Below are positions 52,916 to 61,966 of a stretch of DNA of 64,000 bases, in pieces (within the stretch, counting starts at the first letter, position 1; each line of letters begins with the position of its first letter). The stretch lies in assembly GCF_034424375.1 (NCBI RefSeq), contig NZ_CP139965.1, positions 1,736,001 to 1,800,000 on the forward strand, in the 5' to 3' direction. The DNA is from Paraburkholderia kururiensis. GTDB lineage: Bacteria; Pseudomonadota; Gammaproteobacteria; Burkholderiales; Burkholderiaceae. The notes below the pieces were generated by a model. That model had not been told where the DNA came from. It did not search any database and saw only the letters and a list, made by a program, of their open reading frames with translations. A program made the translations under genes and the position numbers.

Positions 52916-55900
52916 CTACGCGCCCAACTGCGGCGGCTCGCGTCGGTCCAACGCTTCGAGCACGTCGAACGAGACGTTTTCGGTCACGATCTCGCGGTCG
53001 CCCGTCGCGCTCGTGCGCGTATGCAGTTGCGCGAGCACGTTGAGGCCCACGTTGCGCGTATCCGTGCTGCGCTCCTTCACCTTGAGTTCGATGGGCATCC
53101 ACGAATCGGGGTTGCCGAGAATCTCCGCGTTGCGCGCTTCCACCTGCGCGCGCAGCCGCGCGTCGCCGCCCGATTGCGCGAGCGCGGCCGTGTTCGCGTC
53201 GATGCGCAAGGCCGCGTCCTGGCGCAGGCGAAAGCGATGCATGTACGTGAGGTTGGGGCGCTGGTTCTTGCGTACGTCGGCGAGATGCTGATCGATGCGC
53301 TGGCTGGCCACCACGCGCGGGTCGTCCAGTGCGGTGCCGTCCGGCGCGTGCGTCGTGCCCGCCTTGTTGCGCTGCGCCACCTCTTGCGCGGCGAAGAGAT
53401 CGATCAACTCGGGCCGCCCTGCGTCGAGCGCTTCGGTGTAGTGCTTCGCGTCGAGGTATTCGACGTCGAGCATGCACGCGCGATGGTTCAGCTTGCCGTC
53501 TTCGCGCACCAGTTGCAGCTTCGCCGAGCGGTTCTTGTCGCCGAGCGTCATGGTGCCCGCGGGCGCATCGAGCGAGAACATGCCGATGCTCGAATGGCCG
53601 TTCGGATCGAGCGGATGCGAAAAGCTCGGCTTGAAGCCGCCGCGCAACTGCCAGCGCGAGCCGAGCCCCACGCGGTGCTGTTCCACCTGCATGCGTCCCG
53701 TGCGTTCCACCGAATCGACGGATTGCTTCGAATGTTCCCATCCCACGCCCGCAGTCGGCCCCACGCTCACCGAAAGCTGCTTCGCGTGCTTGCCCGTGAC
53801 GGGGTCGGTCTCGGTATCGGCGCCGAGGCTCGCGGCCTTGAACATGGCCGTCGCATCCACCGTCACGCCGCGGCGCGTGGTCTTCTGCTGGCCGTCGGTC
53901 CAGCTCACGGAAACGTCGGGGTCGTCGAAATACTGCTGCGCAAGGCGATTCCACACGCCGTTGGAGCCGTCGTTATGTTCGAGCGTCGCTTCGTGGAACA
54001 CGTGATCGACGATCGTGCCGAGCTTCGCGCGCATCGCGTCGTCGTCGTAGCCCGAGCCGTCGGGCTTCACGCGACGCGCCACGCGCAGCGACACGCCGCG
54101 CGGCTCCTGCAGGTCCTGCGAATGCAGGATGGCGCTTGCCACCACGCCCGCGCGCAGCGACGTCACGCCCACGTCGAAGTCGTAGCCCACCAGCACGCCT
54201 GCGCCGTAATGCTGCTGCCGGCTGTGCGCGGTGCCGACGAACATCTCCACGCCATGCGTCGCGCGGCTCACTTCGACCACGGCCTCACGCGTGCGCGAGG
54301 CGCGCACGTCGATACGCGGCGAGACCGGAATGCCGTGGCCGTGCGTGAACGCGTGCACCGTGGCATTGAGGCCGCGCGTGCTCACGCCCTGGCGTCCACC
54401 ATCAGTGAGCCGCAGTTTCGCGCCCGACTGCAGGTTCGCCACCACGTCTTTGAGCGTGTCGCGCACGTCGTCCACGGTGTTGGCGGGGCGCTTGTCCTGG
54501 GCGGGGTCCGCGAGCGCGCGCAGCGTGTCCACCTCGTTCCAGAAGTCCGATTCGGCACTCACGTGGGCCACTTTGCCCCACACGGCGAGCCGCTCGATGT
54601 CGAAGCGCTCTTTCGCGACCTTGCTGAAGGGCTTCGTTTTCGCGAGCTGCTCCGGCGTCATCGTCTGCCAGCGCGCGGCGTCTGCCTTCACGCTCGCGAG
54701 CGTTTCGGCGGAGGGCACGTCCGCTTCGGTCAGGCCGTCGCACATCTGCGCCACGCGCTGCGCCACGGCACCGAGCGCGTCTTCGTCCATGCGGCCGCGA
54801 GCGAAGCCGCCGCGTTCCAGCCACACGTCGAGCGCCGCGAGTTCCACGAGCGACTGCGCGGGCCGCACGTGCGTGAACGCGGTGGCGGGCTGCATGGCTT
54901 CGTGCTGCGCGAGGGCCGTACGCGCTGCGCCCATGCCCTTGGCGAGCGCCGCGCGTTCCTGCTCCACGGTCTTGCGCGGCAGACCTTGCGTGCCGAAGCT
55001 CAACGCGGAAAGCGGCGACGCGCGCTTCGCCGCGAACATGCGCGGCAGCAGCGTCTTCCAGCGGTTTTCGCCGACACGGTTGATCGTCTTCGCGGAGAAC
55101 TTGTTCAAACGCTCGCGAGCCTGCGAAAGATCGCTGCCGCGACCGTCCGTGGTGAAGCCTTGGCGCCACGCGAAGAACGCGCCTCTCTGGTCCGGCGTGA
55201 GCGCATCGCGGCCGTGGGCGAGATGGGTGGCCGCGGCATCGAAGGCGCGTTTCGCGAGCGCGTCGGGGCCGGGCACGGAGGCATCGAGCGGAGCCGCGCC
55301 TTCGGCGAGGCCTACGCTTTCGGCGACGGTAGCGGGCGACGGATCGCTATGGCGCGGGTAGTTCGTGCCGGGCGGATGCGGATCGAGCGCGTCCGTGGCT
55401 TGCAGCAGCACGCGCGTGGCCGTGCGCTGCGGGTCGCCGGCGAAGGGTTGGCCCACGGCGTTGCGCAACGCGTCGAGTGCGGCGAAGCCTTCGCCCGAGC
55501 GCGCGAGCGTGCGCGCGACGAGCCAGGCCTCACGGTCTGCGGCGCTCGTCGAGCGCGCCGTGTGCGGCGCGTTGAAGTCGAGCATGCCCACGCGTTCGAG
55601 CGCGAGATGCGCGCCATCCACGTCGGTCACGCCCGCCTGGCGCAGCGCCTGGGCAATCAACGCGCCGCGCGTCGCGGCTTCGGCCATGCTCGCGGGCGTC
55701 GACGGATCGGGTTGCGGCGCGAGGGCGTAGAGGCGATTCGCGAGGCCCGGCACATCGAGCAGCCGGTCGGGCGGACACGCGAACTGACCGTGCACGTAAT
55801 CGAGCAGGCCGGCGCGTGTCGTGCAGGCGTCGAGCGGCGGCGGGGCGGGCACGCGCGGCGGCGCGACGGCGCCTGCTGTCTGCGCGTTCGGCGCGGGCGC

Positions 55901-56329
55901 GGGCTTCGATACCGTGCGGCCGATGGCGCCTGTCACGAGGCCGTCGGTACGCTCCAGCATCGAGCCGCCCACGCGGGCGTGACGCGGAGGCTGGCTCGTC
56001 GCGTAGCGCTTCGTGCCCTGCACGTAGTTCTCAGGGCCTGACGTCTTGCCGTGCGTGCTTTGCTGATAGACCGCCGTGCTGACGTCGAAGCGACGCGCGC
56101 GCAGCGTATCCATTTTGCGCGCCATCGTGGACTTGAGCCGGTCGAGCACGCCATGCGGCACGGCGGGCTGCGGTCCTTCGAGCTGGTGCGAAGGCGCGGT
56201 ACTGGGCGTGGGAGCGGGCGCGTTGCCGGGGGCCGGCGTTGCCCCGGCAGCAGGCGACGAGGCCTGCGACGGCGCCGCTTCGACGAAGCCCGGCGTGGGC
56301 GGCAGATTGATGCGGCTGTGGTCGGGCAT
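52916..56329 (-). CDS. AWR (RipA)-family type III secretion effector, probable
   Basis: A 1137-residue protein that resembles the AWR effectors of Ralstonia solanacearum (RipA1-5, about 1000-1300 residues), which are injected into host cells. The first 50 residues are Ser/Pro/Ala-rich and lack a hydrophobic signal peptide, as in type III substrates. The tripeptide AWR occurs at residues 387-389 (FFAWRQGF) in a conserved-looking stretch ending GRGSDLSQARERL. The C-terminal half has beta-rich repeats of GVEMFVGTAHS type. A perfect PIP box and -10 element stand upstream. No membrane span. Best guess from length, motif and promoter; homology should be confirmed. Confidence 0.75.
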   Translation of the reverse strand: MPDHSRINLPPTPGFVEAAPSQASSPAAGATPAPGNAPAPTPSTAPSHQLEGPQPAVPHGVLDRLKSTMARKMDTLRARRFDVSTAVYQQSTHGKTSGPENYVQGTKRYATSQPPRHARVGGSMLERTDGLVTGAIGRTVSKPAPAPNAQTAGAVAPPRVPAPPPLDACTTRAGLLDYVHGQFACPPDRLLDVPGLANRLYALAPQPDPSTPASMAEAATRGALIAQALRQAGVTDVDGAHLALERVGMLDFNAPHTARSTSAADREAWLVARTLARSGEGFAALDALRNAVGQPFAGDPQRTATRVLLQATDALDPHPPGTNYPRHSDPSPATVAESVGLAEGAAPLDASVPGPDALAKRAFDAAATHLAHGRDALTPDQRGAFFAWRQGFTTDGRGSDLSQARERLNKFSAKTINRVGENRWKTLLPRMFAAKRASPLSALSFGTQGLPRKTVEQERAALAKGMGAARTALAQHEAMQPATAFTHVRPAQSLVELAALDVWLERGGFARGRMDEDALGAVAQRVAQMCDGLTEADVPSAETLASVKADAARWQTMTPEQLAKTKPFSKVAKERFDIERLAVWGKVAHVSAESDFWNEVDTLRALADPAQDKRPANTVDDVRDTLKDVVANLQSGAKLRLTDGGRQGVSTRGLNATVHAFTHGHGIPVSPRIDVRASRTREAVVEVSRATHGVEMFVGTAHSRQQHYGAGVLVGYDFDVGVTSLRAGVVASAILHSQDLQEPRGVSLRVARRVKPDGSGYDDDAMRAKLGTIVDHVFHEATLEHNDGSNGVWNRLAQQYFDDPDVSVSWTDGQQKTTRRGVTVDATAMFKAASLGADTETDPVTGKHAKQLSVSVGPTAGVGWEHSKQSVDSVERTGRMQVEQHRVGLGSRWQLRGGFKPSFSHPLDPNGHSSIGMFSLDAPAGTMTLGDKNRSAKLQLVREDGKLNHRACMLDVEYLDAKHYTEALDAGRPELIDLFAAQEVAQRNKAGTTHAPDGTALDDPRVVASQRIDQHLADVRKNQRPNLTYMHRFRLRQDAALRIDANTAALAQSGGDARLRAQVEARNAEILGNPDSWMPIELKVKERSTDTRNVGLNVLAQLHTRTSATGDREIVTENVSFDVLEALDRREPPQLGA

Positions 56330-56370
56330 GGAAGCGGTGCGTCGCGGCGCAGCAAACGAAACCGGCTTGC

Positions 56371-56431
56371 ACTATGGTCGCCGAATGTGACACGCCGCAG
56401 CATGGTGCGAAAAGGGCGCTCACAGGGCGAA
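56371..56431 (-). promoter_or_regulatory. PIP/hrpII box with spaced -10 element upstream of the AWR effector
   Basis: On the minus strand: TTCGC (56431-56427), 15 bases, TTCGC (56411-56407), 30 bases, CATAGT (56376-56371). This fits the plant-inducible promoter consensus TTCGB-N15-TTCGB with YANNNT 30-32 bases downstream, and also the Ralstonia hrpII form TTCG-N16-TTCG. The -10 is 41 bases before the effector ATG. HrpX/HrpB-type AraC activators bind such boxes. Confidence 0.85.
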
Positions 56432-56618
56432 GTGCACCGCAACGGAATGGCGCGTGCCGGTGCGTGCCGCGCATTGCGTGTTCACGCTTTGGGAACGAGC
56501 CCGTATCGACGCGGGTTGCTCGACCCTTTCTCGGCCTTTCCGCGAGCGCTTTCGTTTCGCTGCGCAATGGAACGGGAAATGCTTGATTCGCGCGCTCCTA
56601 CCCTACGGGAGCCGTGCC

Positions 56619-57059
56619 ATGAACTTTCCGCTCACCACCCGGTTTTCGCACGTCAAGCCGCACGAGACGCCGTTCGAAGGCGAAGGCCTGCGCGACTTCT
56701 TCCTCTATCGCGATCTCGGCATTGCGCAGGCGACGGGCGGCAAGGTGCTCGCGCAGCTCGTGAAGGCCAACCACGCGCCGGAGCAGGGCACGGGCTGGCA
56801 TCGTCACGAAGCGGACTTCCATATCGTCATCATGCTGAAGGGCTGGGCGCGCTTCATGTACGGCGACAAGGAGACGCTCGTGGCGGCGGGCGACTGCGTG
56901 CACCAGGCGCCCGGCATCGTGCACTACCTGTTCGATTACTCCGAAGACATGGAGTACCTCGAGATCGTGAGCCCGGCTGACTTCAAATCGATCGACGTGG
57001 AAGGACCGTGCGAAGTGCCCGCGCCCACGCCGTGGGTGAGCGCCGCGGCAACGTCGTAG
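56619..57059 (+). CDS. Cupin-domain protein
   Basis: A 146-residue single-cupin protein. The metal-binding motif is GTGWHRHEADFHIVIMLKGWARF (His-x-His and downstream acidic residue), with the second motif GDCVHQAPGIVHYLFDYSEDMEYLEI. ACGGGAG precedes the ATG. It stands alone between the effector promoter region and the PHA depolymerase gene. Members can be dioxygenases or sugar-binding proteins; the function cannot be stated. Confidence 0.85.
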   Translation: MNFPLTTRFSHVKPHETPFEGEGLRDFFLYRDLGIAQATGGKVLAQLVKANHAPEQGTGWHRHEADFHIVIMLKGWARFMYGDKETLVAAGDCVHQAPGIVHYLFDYSEDMEYLEIVSPADFKSIDVEGPCEVPAPTPWVSAAATS

Positions 57060-57098
57060 CGCAACGGGGCTCACCCGAACCCACGGGGCGAACGACGC

Positions 57099-58454
57099 TC
57101 AGGTCGACGAAGACGATGCGGCCGCCTTCGCAAGCGCGGCCTTCGTCAGCGTTTGCGCTTCCATCAGGGCATGCAGGCTCACGAGTTCGCTCGCGACGCC
57201 GTCGGCACGCGCAGGCAGGCGGCTCGCGCGCGGCTCGTTGTCGTGAATGGTGGCGCGCACGAGCGGATAGATCTGTGTTTCCCACTTGCGGCCGTTGAAC
57301 ACGCCGTAGTGGCCCACGCCGGTCTGCACGTGATGCGTCTTCATGTAGGGGCGCAATTGCGAGCACAGCTCCTGCGCGGCCACCGTCTGGCCCACGGAAC
57401 AGATGTCGTCCTTTTCACCTTCCACCGTGAGCAGCGCCGTGCGCCGGATCGCAGCCGGTTCCACCAGGCGCCCGGCCACCTTCAGTTCGCCGCGCGGCAA
57501 CGCGTATTGCTGGAACACCGTGGCCACGGTTTCGAGATAGAACTCCGCCGTGAGGTCGGTGGTCGCGAAGTATTCGTCGTAGAACGCGCGGATCTGGTCG
57601 GCCTTCGCGGCATCGCCTTTCGCGCGCTCGAAATACAGCTCGGAAAACGACGTGGCGTGCCGCTCCATGTTCATCGACATGAACGCGGTGAGTTGCACGA
57701 AGCCGGGATACACGCGTCGCTGTGCGCCCGCGAAGCCCGGCGGCACCACGCCGATCAGATGCTTCTCGAACCATTCGATCGGCTTGCTGTTGGCCAGATC
57801 GTTCACGCGCGTGGGATTGACACGGCAGTCGATCGGCCCGGCCATCAGCGTCATGCTGGCCGGTTGCGCGGGATCGTCGGCGGCGGCCATCAACGAGACC
57901 GCGGCGAGCGCGGCGACGGTGGGCTGACAGATGGCCACGAGGTGCGAATCCGGCCCGATGCGATGGATGAACGACACCAGATGCTCGACGTACTCGTCGA
58001 AGCCGAAACGTCCCGCGGAAAGCGGGATGTCGCGCGGGTTGTGCCAGTCCGTGATGTAGACGTCGTGGTCCGCGAGCATGGTGCGCACGGTGCCGCGCAA
58101 GAGCGTGGCGAAGTGGCCCGACATGGGCGCGACGATCAGCACGCGCGGCTGCGGCGCGGCCATCTCTTTGCGAAAGTGCAGCAGCGAGCCGAACGGCGTG
58201 CGCTTCGTCACTTCCTCGACGACGGCAACGCGCTGGCCGTCCACCTGGATAGCGTCGATGCCGAATCGCGGGCGCCGATGCGTGAGGCCCGCCACCTCGA
58301 TCAGTTCGCACAGCGCGGTGAAGCTGCGCCCATACGGCGTGGCCGCGAACGCGGGCCATGCGTTGCAGGCGGCGTGCGCGAACGACGCCCAGGCACGCAG
58401 CGGCCGTGCGAGATCGGCAAGAGCTTGGTACGACGGATAGGCAAGCAGATTCAT
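57099..58454 (-). CDS. phaZ: Intracellular polyhydroxyalkanoate (PHB) depolymerase
   Basis: Breaks down stored poly-3-hydroxybutyrate granules. The 451-residue protein follows Cupriavidus necator PhaZ1. The nucleophile is Cys176 in LVAICQPTVAAL, where a lipase would have Ser; LLTVEGEKDDICS gives the Asp and HHVQTGVGHYGVFNGR the His. DVYITDWHNPRDIPLSAGRF is also highly typical. The ATG at 58454 gives the normal N-terminus MNLLAYPSYQALADLARPL. A Ser/Ala-rich tail ends the protein. Confidence 0.92.
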   Translation of the reverse strand: MNLLAYPSYQALADLARPLRAWASFAHAACNAWPAFAATPYGRSFTALCELIEVAGLTHRRPRFGIDAIQVDGQRVAVVEEVTKRTPFGSLLHFRKEMAAPQPRVLIVAPMSGHFATLLRGTVRTMLADHDVYITDWHNPRDIPLSAGRFGFDEYVEHLVSFIHRIGPDSHLVAICQPTVAALAAVSLMAAADDPAQPASMTLMAGPIDCRVNPTRVNDLANSKPIEWFEKHLIGVVPPGFAGAQRRVYPGFVQLTAFMSMNMERHATSFSELYFERAKGDAAKADQIRAFYDEYFATTDLTAEFYLETVATVFQQYALPRGELKVAGRLVEPAAIRRTALLTVEGEKDDICSVGQTVAAQELCSQLRPYMKTHHVQTGVGHYGVFNGRKWETQIYPLVRATIHDNEPRASRLPARADGVASELVSLHALMEAQTLTKAALAKAAASSSST

Positions 58455-58778
58455 GGCGTTTGCGCGACGAGGCAGGCATGGGGTGCAAAGGCAATACGTG
58501 TGCCAGTCGTGCGCCGCCGTGGTGTGCTGCTTGCGGATCGAAGGCCACGTCGTGGTTCCTTCAAGCGCCCTTGAAGCGGTGCGCTGGCTCTTGTCCGGGG
58601 GCCGCGTCTTCACGATGCCGATTGGCATGGTGCTTGCACCATCGCGGGCAGTCGTGCTCGCCGCGCAGGCGGCTCGTTTTGCGCAGCATCGTGGTGCGTG
58701 CGGTGCCGTTCCAGTGCGGCCGGCACCTTGCCGGACAGCTCGCGGTGCATGCGCGCACCGAACGGAACGGAGACCCCT
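58455..58778. other. Divergent intergenic region phaZ / GST gene
   Basis: 324 bp with no convincing gene; short frames on the plus strand are Arg/Cys-rich and lack ribosome sites. Nothing repeated or palindromic stood out. Confidence 0.4.
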
Positions 58779-59441
58779 ATGGCCAAAACGGCGAAGACGA
58801 CATTGACGGTCAGCAGCTACAACTATTCGTCGTGGTCGCTGCGCGGCTGGCTGCTCGCGAAACTGTCGGGGCTCGAATTCGAGACCGTGACCGTGCCCAT
58901 CGACGCCGCCGCGCGCGCCGAACTGCTGCTGCTCTCGCCGTCCATTCTCGTGCCGTGCCTGGAACACGACGGCATCAAGGTATGGGACACGCTCGCCATC
59001 GGCGAGTACCTCAACGAGATTCGTCCCGAAGCGGGACTGCTGCCGCGCGAGCGCAAGGCACGTGCGCATTGCCGTTCCATCTGCGGCGAGATGCATTCGG
59101 GCTTCAGCGCGTTGCGCTCTGCGCTGCCGATGAATCTGCGCGGCTATTTCCCGGGCTTTCGCATCTGGTCGCGCGCGCAGGACGACATCGAACGCGTGCT
59201 CGCCATCTGGCGCGAGTGCCTCGCCGGTTACGGCGGCCCGTGGCTCTTCGGCGAAAACATCGGCATGGCGGACGCGATGTATGCGCCCGTCGCCACGCGC
59301 TTTCTGACCTACGACGTGAAGCTCGACAAGGACATGGCGGAGTACTGCATGCGCGTGCTCGCGCAACCGTTCGTGGCGGAGTGGATCGGCATCGCGAAAG
59401 CCGAGACGGAAGATATCGACGAACTCGACATGGAGTTCTAG
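58779..59441 (+). CDS. Glutathione S-transferase family protein
   Basis: A 220-residue protein with an N-terminal thioredoxin-like domain (TVSSYNYSSWSLRGWLLAKLSGL, with Ser in the catalytic position; ILVPCLEHDGIKVWDTLAIGEYL with the cis-Pro) and a C-terminal helical domain. GENIGMADAMYAPVATRF carries the N-capping box. ACGGAG precedes the start. It ends 19 bases from the converging regulator gene. Substrate unknown. Confidence 0.9.
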   Translation: MAKTAKTTLTVSSYNYSSWSLRGWLLAKLSGLEFETVTVPIDAAARAELLLLSPSILVPCLEHDGIKVWDTLAIGEYLNEIRPEAGLLPRERKARAHCRSICGEMHSGFSALRSALPMNLRGYFPGFRIWSRAQDDIERVLAIWRECLAGYGGPWLFGENIGMADAMYAPVATRFLTYDVKLDKDMAEYCMRVLAQPFVAEWIGIAKAETEDIDELDMEF

Positions 59442-59460
59442 GCAGCGCCGCCGCTTCGAG

Positions 59461-61674
59461 CTATTGCCCCTTGCCCTGCGAGATTTCGTCGTATCGCGCC
59501 TGCAGATCCGCCGCGCGTTCGATCTCGCCGGCCTTCGCCGAACACACGATCAGCCCGATCAGCGCGTGCTGGCGCCCGGTGTTGTCCGCGCAGGCGTTCG
59601 CGAGGTCGTAGGCCTGTTGCCACGCGGCCGCGACTTCGTCGAGCGGCGCTTGCACGAGCGGCAGCGTTCGCGCGAGGGCCGCGTACAGCCGCATCTCGTC
59701 GCGCACGCGGCGGGGCGAGGCGTCTTCGGCGCGCGCCACCGCCGCGCGAATGGTGCGCACGTATTCGTGCGTGAGGCCGAGCGCGCGCCAGAGCGGCTCG
59801 GACGCTTCCACGAGCGCGAGCACGAGATCGAAGCGGTCCGCGTGAATGGCCCAGTCGAATGCGCTGCGCAGGTCCGCCACGTCGTTGCGGTCCAGGACCG
59901 CATGGCGCGTGTCCGCCATGCGATCGCGTCGCGCCGCGAGCCGCGGCACGAGCGATTGCGCATGCGCTGCCGCGGCGCGCGAAAATTCGCCGCTCTGCCA
60001 GAGCGCGTCGACTGCGAAGGCGCGCACGGGCGCGGGCAGGCGCAGCGTGGGGCCCGTTGCGTCGTCGATCTGTTCGACGAAGCCGGCGTCGATCAGATCC
60101 GCCACGTGCGCATCCACGTCGACGTCGGCGCGCGCGGCGACGGGGTCGTCGACGGCGTTGCCGAGGAAGACGCGGTTCGGCGCCGCGCATTCCGCGAGCA
60201 GCCGCACGGCCGAACAACGCGAGAACTCGCCGGGAAAGACGCCGAGGCGCATGAGGCAGCGGCGGGGTGCGTCGTCCAGTTCCGCTGCCGCGAGATCGAG
60301 CACTGCGGCGAGCGGTGCCGCGCGCGACACCGGCACATAGAGCGCGCCCGCGCGATGCACCATGAGGTCGTCCAGCGCGCGGGCGAAGGCGATGAGCGCG
60401 GCGTCCAGCGTGAAGCGCGTTCGCGTGCGCCGCGCGATGGCCGCTGCCGCGAGTTCCAGCGCGAGCGGCACGCCGTCGAGTCGCCTCGCGATCAGCGCGG
60501 CGGCCGCGAGCGTTTCAGCGCCGAGGCGCCCCGCATCGAAGAGCGCCAGCGCGCTCATGGCGCTGCGGCTGCGGCGCGTGCCGACGGGGTTTGTGCCCAT
60601 GGCGTTCGTGCCGCTGGGGTTGGTGCCGATGGTGTTCGTGCCGCTGGGGTGCTCCGCGAACGGTGTGCCGGGCAGCGTGGCGATTCGCGCGAACAGCAGG
60701 CGCAGCGCATCGAACTCGGGGGCGTCGACAGGCCCCACGTCGAGGCGGTCCGGCGTGCGCAGCGGGCCGAGCGGCACCACCTGCTCGCCCGCGAGAAAGA
60801 GCGGGGCGAGGCTCGTCGCAATCACGTGCACCGACGTCGCGGCCACGAGCGTATCCACGAGCCAGCCGGCCGGCTCGCTCAACTGCTCGCTGCAATCCAC
60901 GATCAACAGGATGCGCCGCGTGCCCAGCGCCGCGACGAGGCGTTCGAATGCGGAAGCGCCAGGCTCGGGCGCGATGCCTGCACTTATCCCGATGCCGAGC
61001 GCCACGGTTTCGGCGAGGCCCTCGCCCTGGGCCTCGCGCGGCAACGCGACGGAAAGCACGCCATCCGGAAAGTGCGCTCCGAGCCTGCGCGCCACTTCGC
61101 GCGCGAGCCGCGTCTTGCCGATGCCCGGTGCACCCGCGAGCGTGACGATGCGCGTGGCCGGCACGAGGCCGAGCAATTCGGAGAGTTCTGCGTGGCGGCC
61201 CACGAACGGCGTGAGGCGCGTGGGCACGCGCAGCGCGTGCGCGGGCTCGGCCAGCGGCGTTTCGTCGGCGGTATGCGGCGACTGCGGCGGCTGCGGCGCG
61301 CCGTGCGTGACCGCGTCGTCCTGCGCCGCGTCGGGTTCGATCTTCCGGACCGGCACCGCGAGCCGGTATCCGAAGCCCGGCACGGTCACGACGAGATCGC
61401 GGTCTGTGCCGAGCGCGCGACGCAGCGCGGACACCTGGGCTTGCACGGTGTTGTTGTCGACGCCTGCGCGCGCGGAATCCGACGGCCAGCCGCGCTCGCC
61501 CAGGCGCGCGAGCGAAACCGGCCGGCCCTCTGCTTCCACGAGCGCGCACAGCAGTTCGAGCGCGCGGGCGCCGATCTCGACGGGCACACCGTCGGCGGTG
61601 AGGCGGGGAGGGTGCGGCGACAGCCGGTAACGATTGAATGCAAAGACCGGCCCCGTAGGTCGTGGTAACGACAT
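59461..61674 (-). CDS. Winged-helix transcriptional regulator with NB-ARC-type ATPase domain
   Basis: A 737-residue regulator. Residues 8-108 form an OmpR/PhoB-like winged helix (ELLCALVEAEGRPVSLARLGERGW, VDNNTVQAQVSALRRALG, VPGFGYRLAV). Next comes an AAA/NB-ARC ATPase (P-loop GAPGIGKT, residues 181-188; Walker B ILLIVDCSE; LDGVPLALELAAA). The C-terminus is helical and TPR-like. Between them sits an insertion of five GTN pentapeptides. The class integrates a ligand or protein signal through ATP, as in AfsR or MalT. It may regulate the neighbouring hrp-type genes, but no response-regulator partner is present. Confidence 0.85.
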   Translation of the reverse strand: MSLPRPTGPVFAFNRYRLSPHPPRLTADGVPVEIGARALELLCALVEAEGRPVSLARLGERGWPSDSARAGVDNNTVQAQVSALRRALGTDRDLVVTVPGFGYRLAVPVRKIEPDAAQDDAVTHGAPQPPQSPHTADETPLAEPAHALRVPTRLTPFVGRHAELSELLGLVPATRIVTLAGAPGIGKTRLAREVARRLGAHFPDGVLSVALPREAQGEGLAETVALGIGISAGIAPEPGASAFERLVAALGTRRILLIVDCSEQLSEPAGWLVDTLVAATSVHVIATSLAPLFLAGEQVVPLGPLRTPDRLDVGPVDAPEFDALRLLFARIATLPGTPFAEHPSGTNTIGTNPSGTNAMGTNPVGTRRSRSAMSALALFDAGRLGAETLAAAALIARRLDGVPLALELAAAAIARRTRTRFTLDAALIAFARALDDLMVHRAGALYVPVSRAAPLAAVLDLAAAELDDAPRRCLMRLGVFPGEFSRCSAVRLLAECAAPNRVFLGNAVDDPVAARADVDVDAHVADLIDAGFVEQIDDATGPTLRLPAPVRAFAVDALWQSGEFSRAAAAHAQSLVPRLAARRDRMADTRHAVLDRNDVADLRSAFDWAIHADRFDLVLALVEASEPLWRALGLTHEYVRTIRAAVARAEDASPRRVRDEMRLYAALARTLPLVQAPLDEVAAAWQQAYDLANACADNTGRQHALIGLIVCSAKAGEIERAADLQARYDEISQGKGQ
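60577..60648 (-). repeat. 15-bp in-gene tandem repeats (GTN pentapeptides)
   Basis: Residues 343-366 of the regulator read as PSGTN, TIGTN, PSGTN, AMGTN and PVGT. The repeat keeps the frame, so copy-number change would alter linker length without breaking the gene. Confidence 0.85.
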
Positions 61675-61966
61675 CGTGGCTCCATCGTGAAGGCGGTCCG
61701 GTTCGTGCCCCGGGCTCGCGCGGCGCTCGGGGTGATGCGACTGATTGCGCGCCGGTTTGCGCCGCTGTGCGCCGGCCGCCGTGTTACGGCGTCCGGGTTC
61801 GATCAAAATGCCGCAAGCTTATTGCGTTGCTGGCGGATGGGCAAGAATGCCCACACGGCGAAGCGAGTTGTCGCCATGCGCCGCGCATGGTGCGCGTCGT
61901 TGCACTGCGCCACGTTGTGCGCGCCGTTCTCTGCGATGCATGCGCCGGCCTCACCGACTGCGGGGC

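Noticed and set aside
52913..56041. 1042-codon open frame antisense to the AWR effector
   Set aside because: It is a shadow of a high-GC gene: Arg/His/Ala-rich composition, no ribosome site, no domain. The minus-strand frame has promoter, start and family features.
58453..58806. 117-codon plus-strand frame between phaZ and the GST gene
   Set aside because: Arg/Cys/His-rich, no ribosome site, overlaps the start of the GST gene in another frame. Not coding.
59464..61668. 734-codon open frame antisense to the NB-ARC regulator
   Set aside because: Arg/Glu/His-rich shadow with no recognisable domain; the minus strand encodes a clear P-loop regulator.
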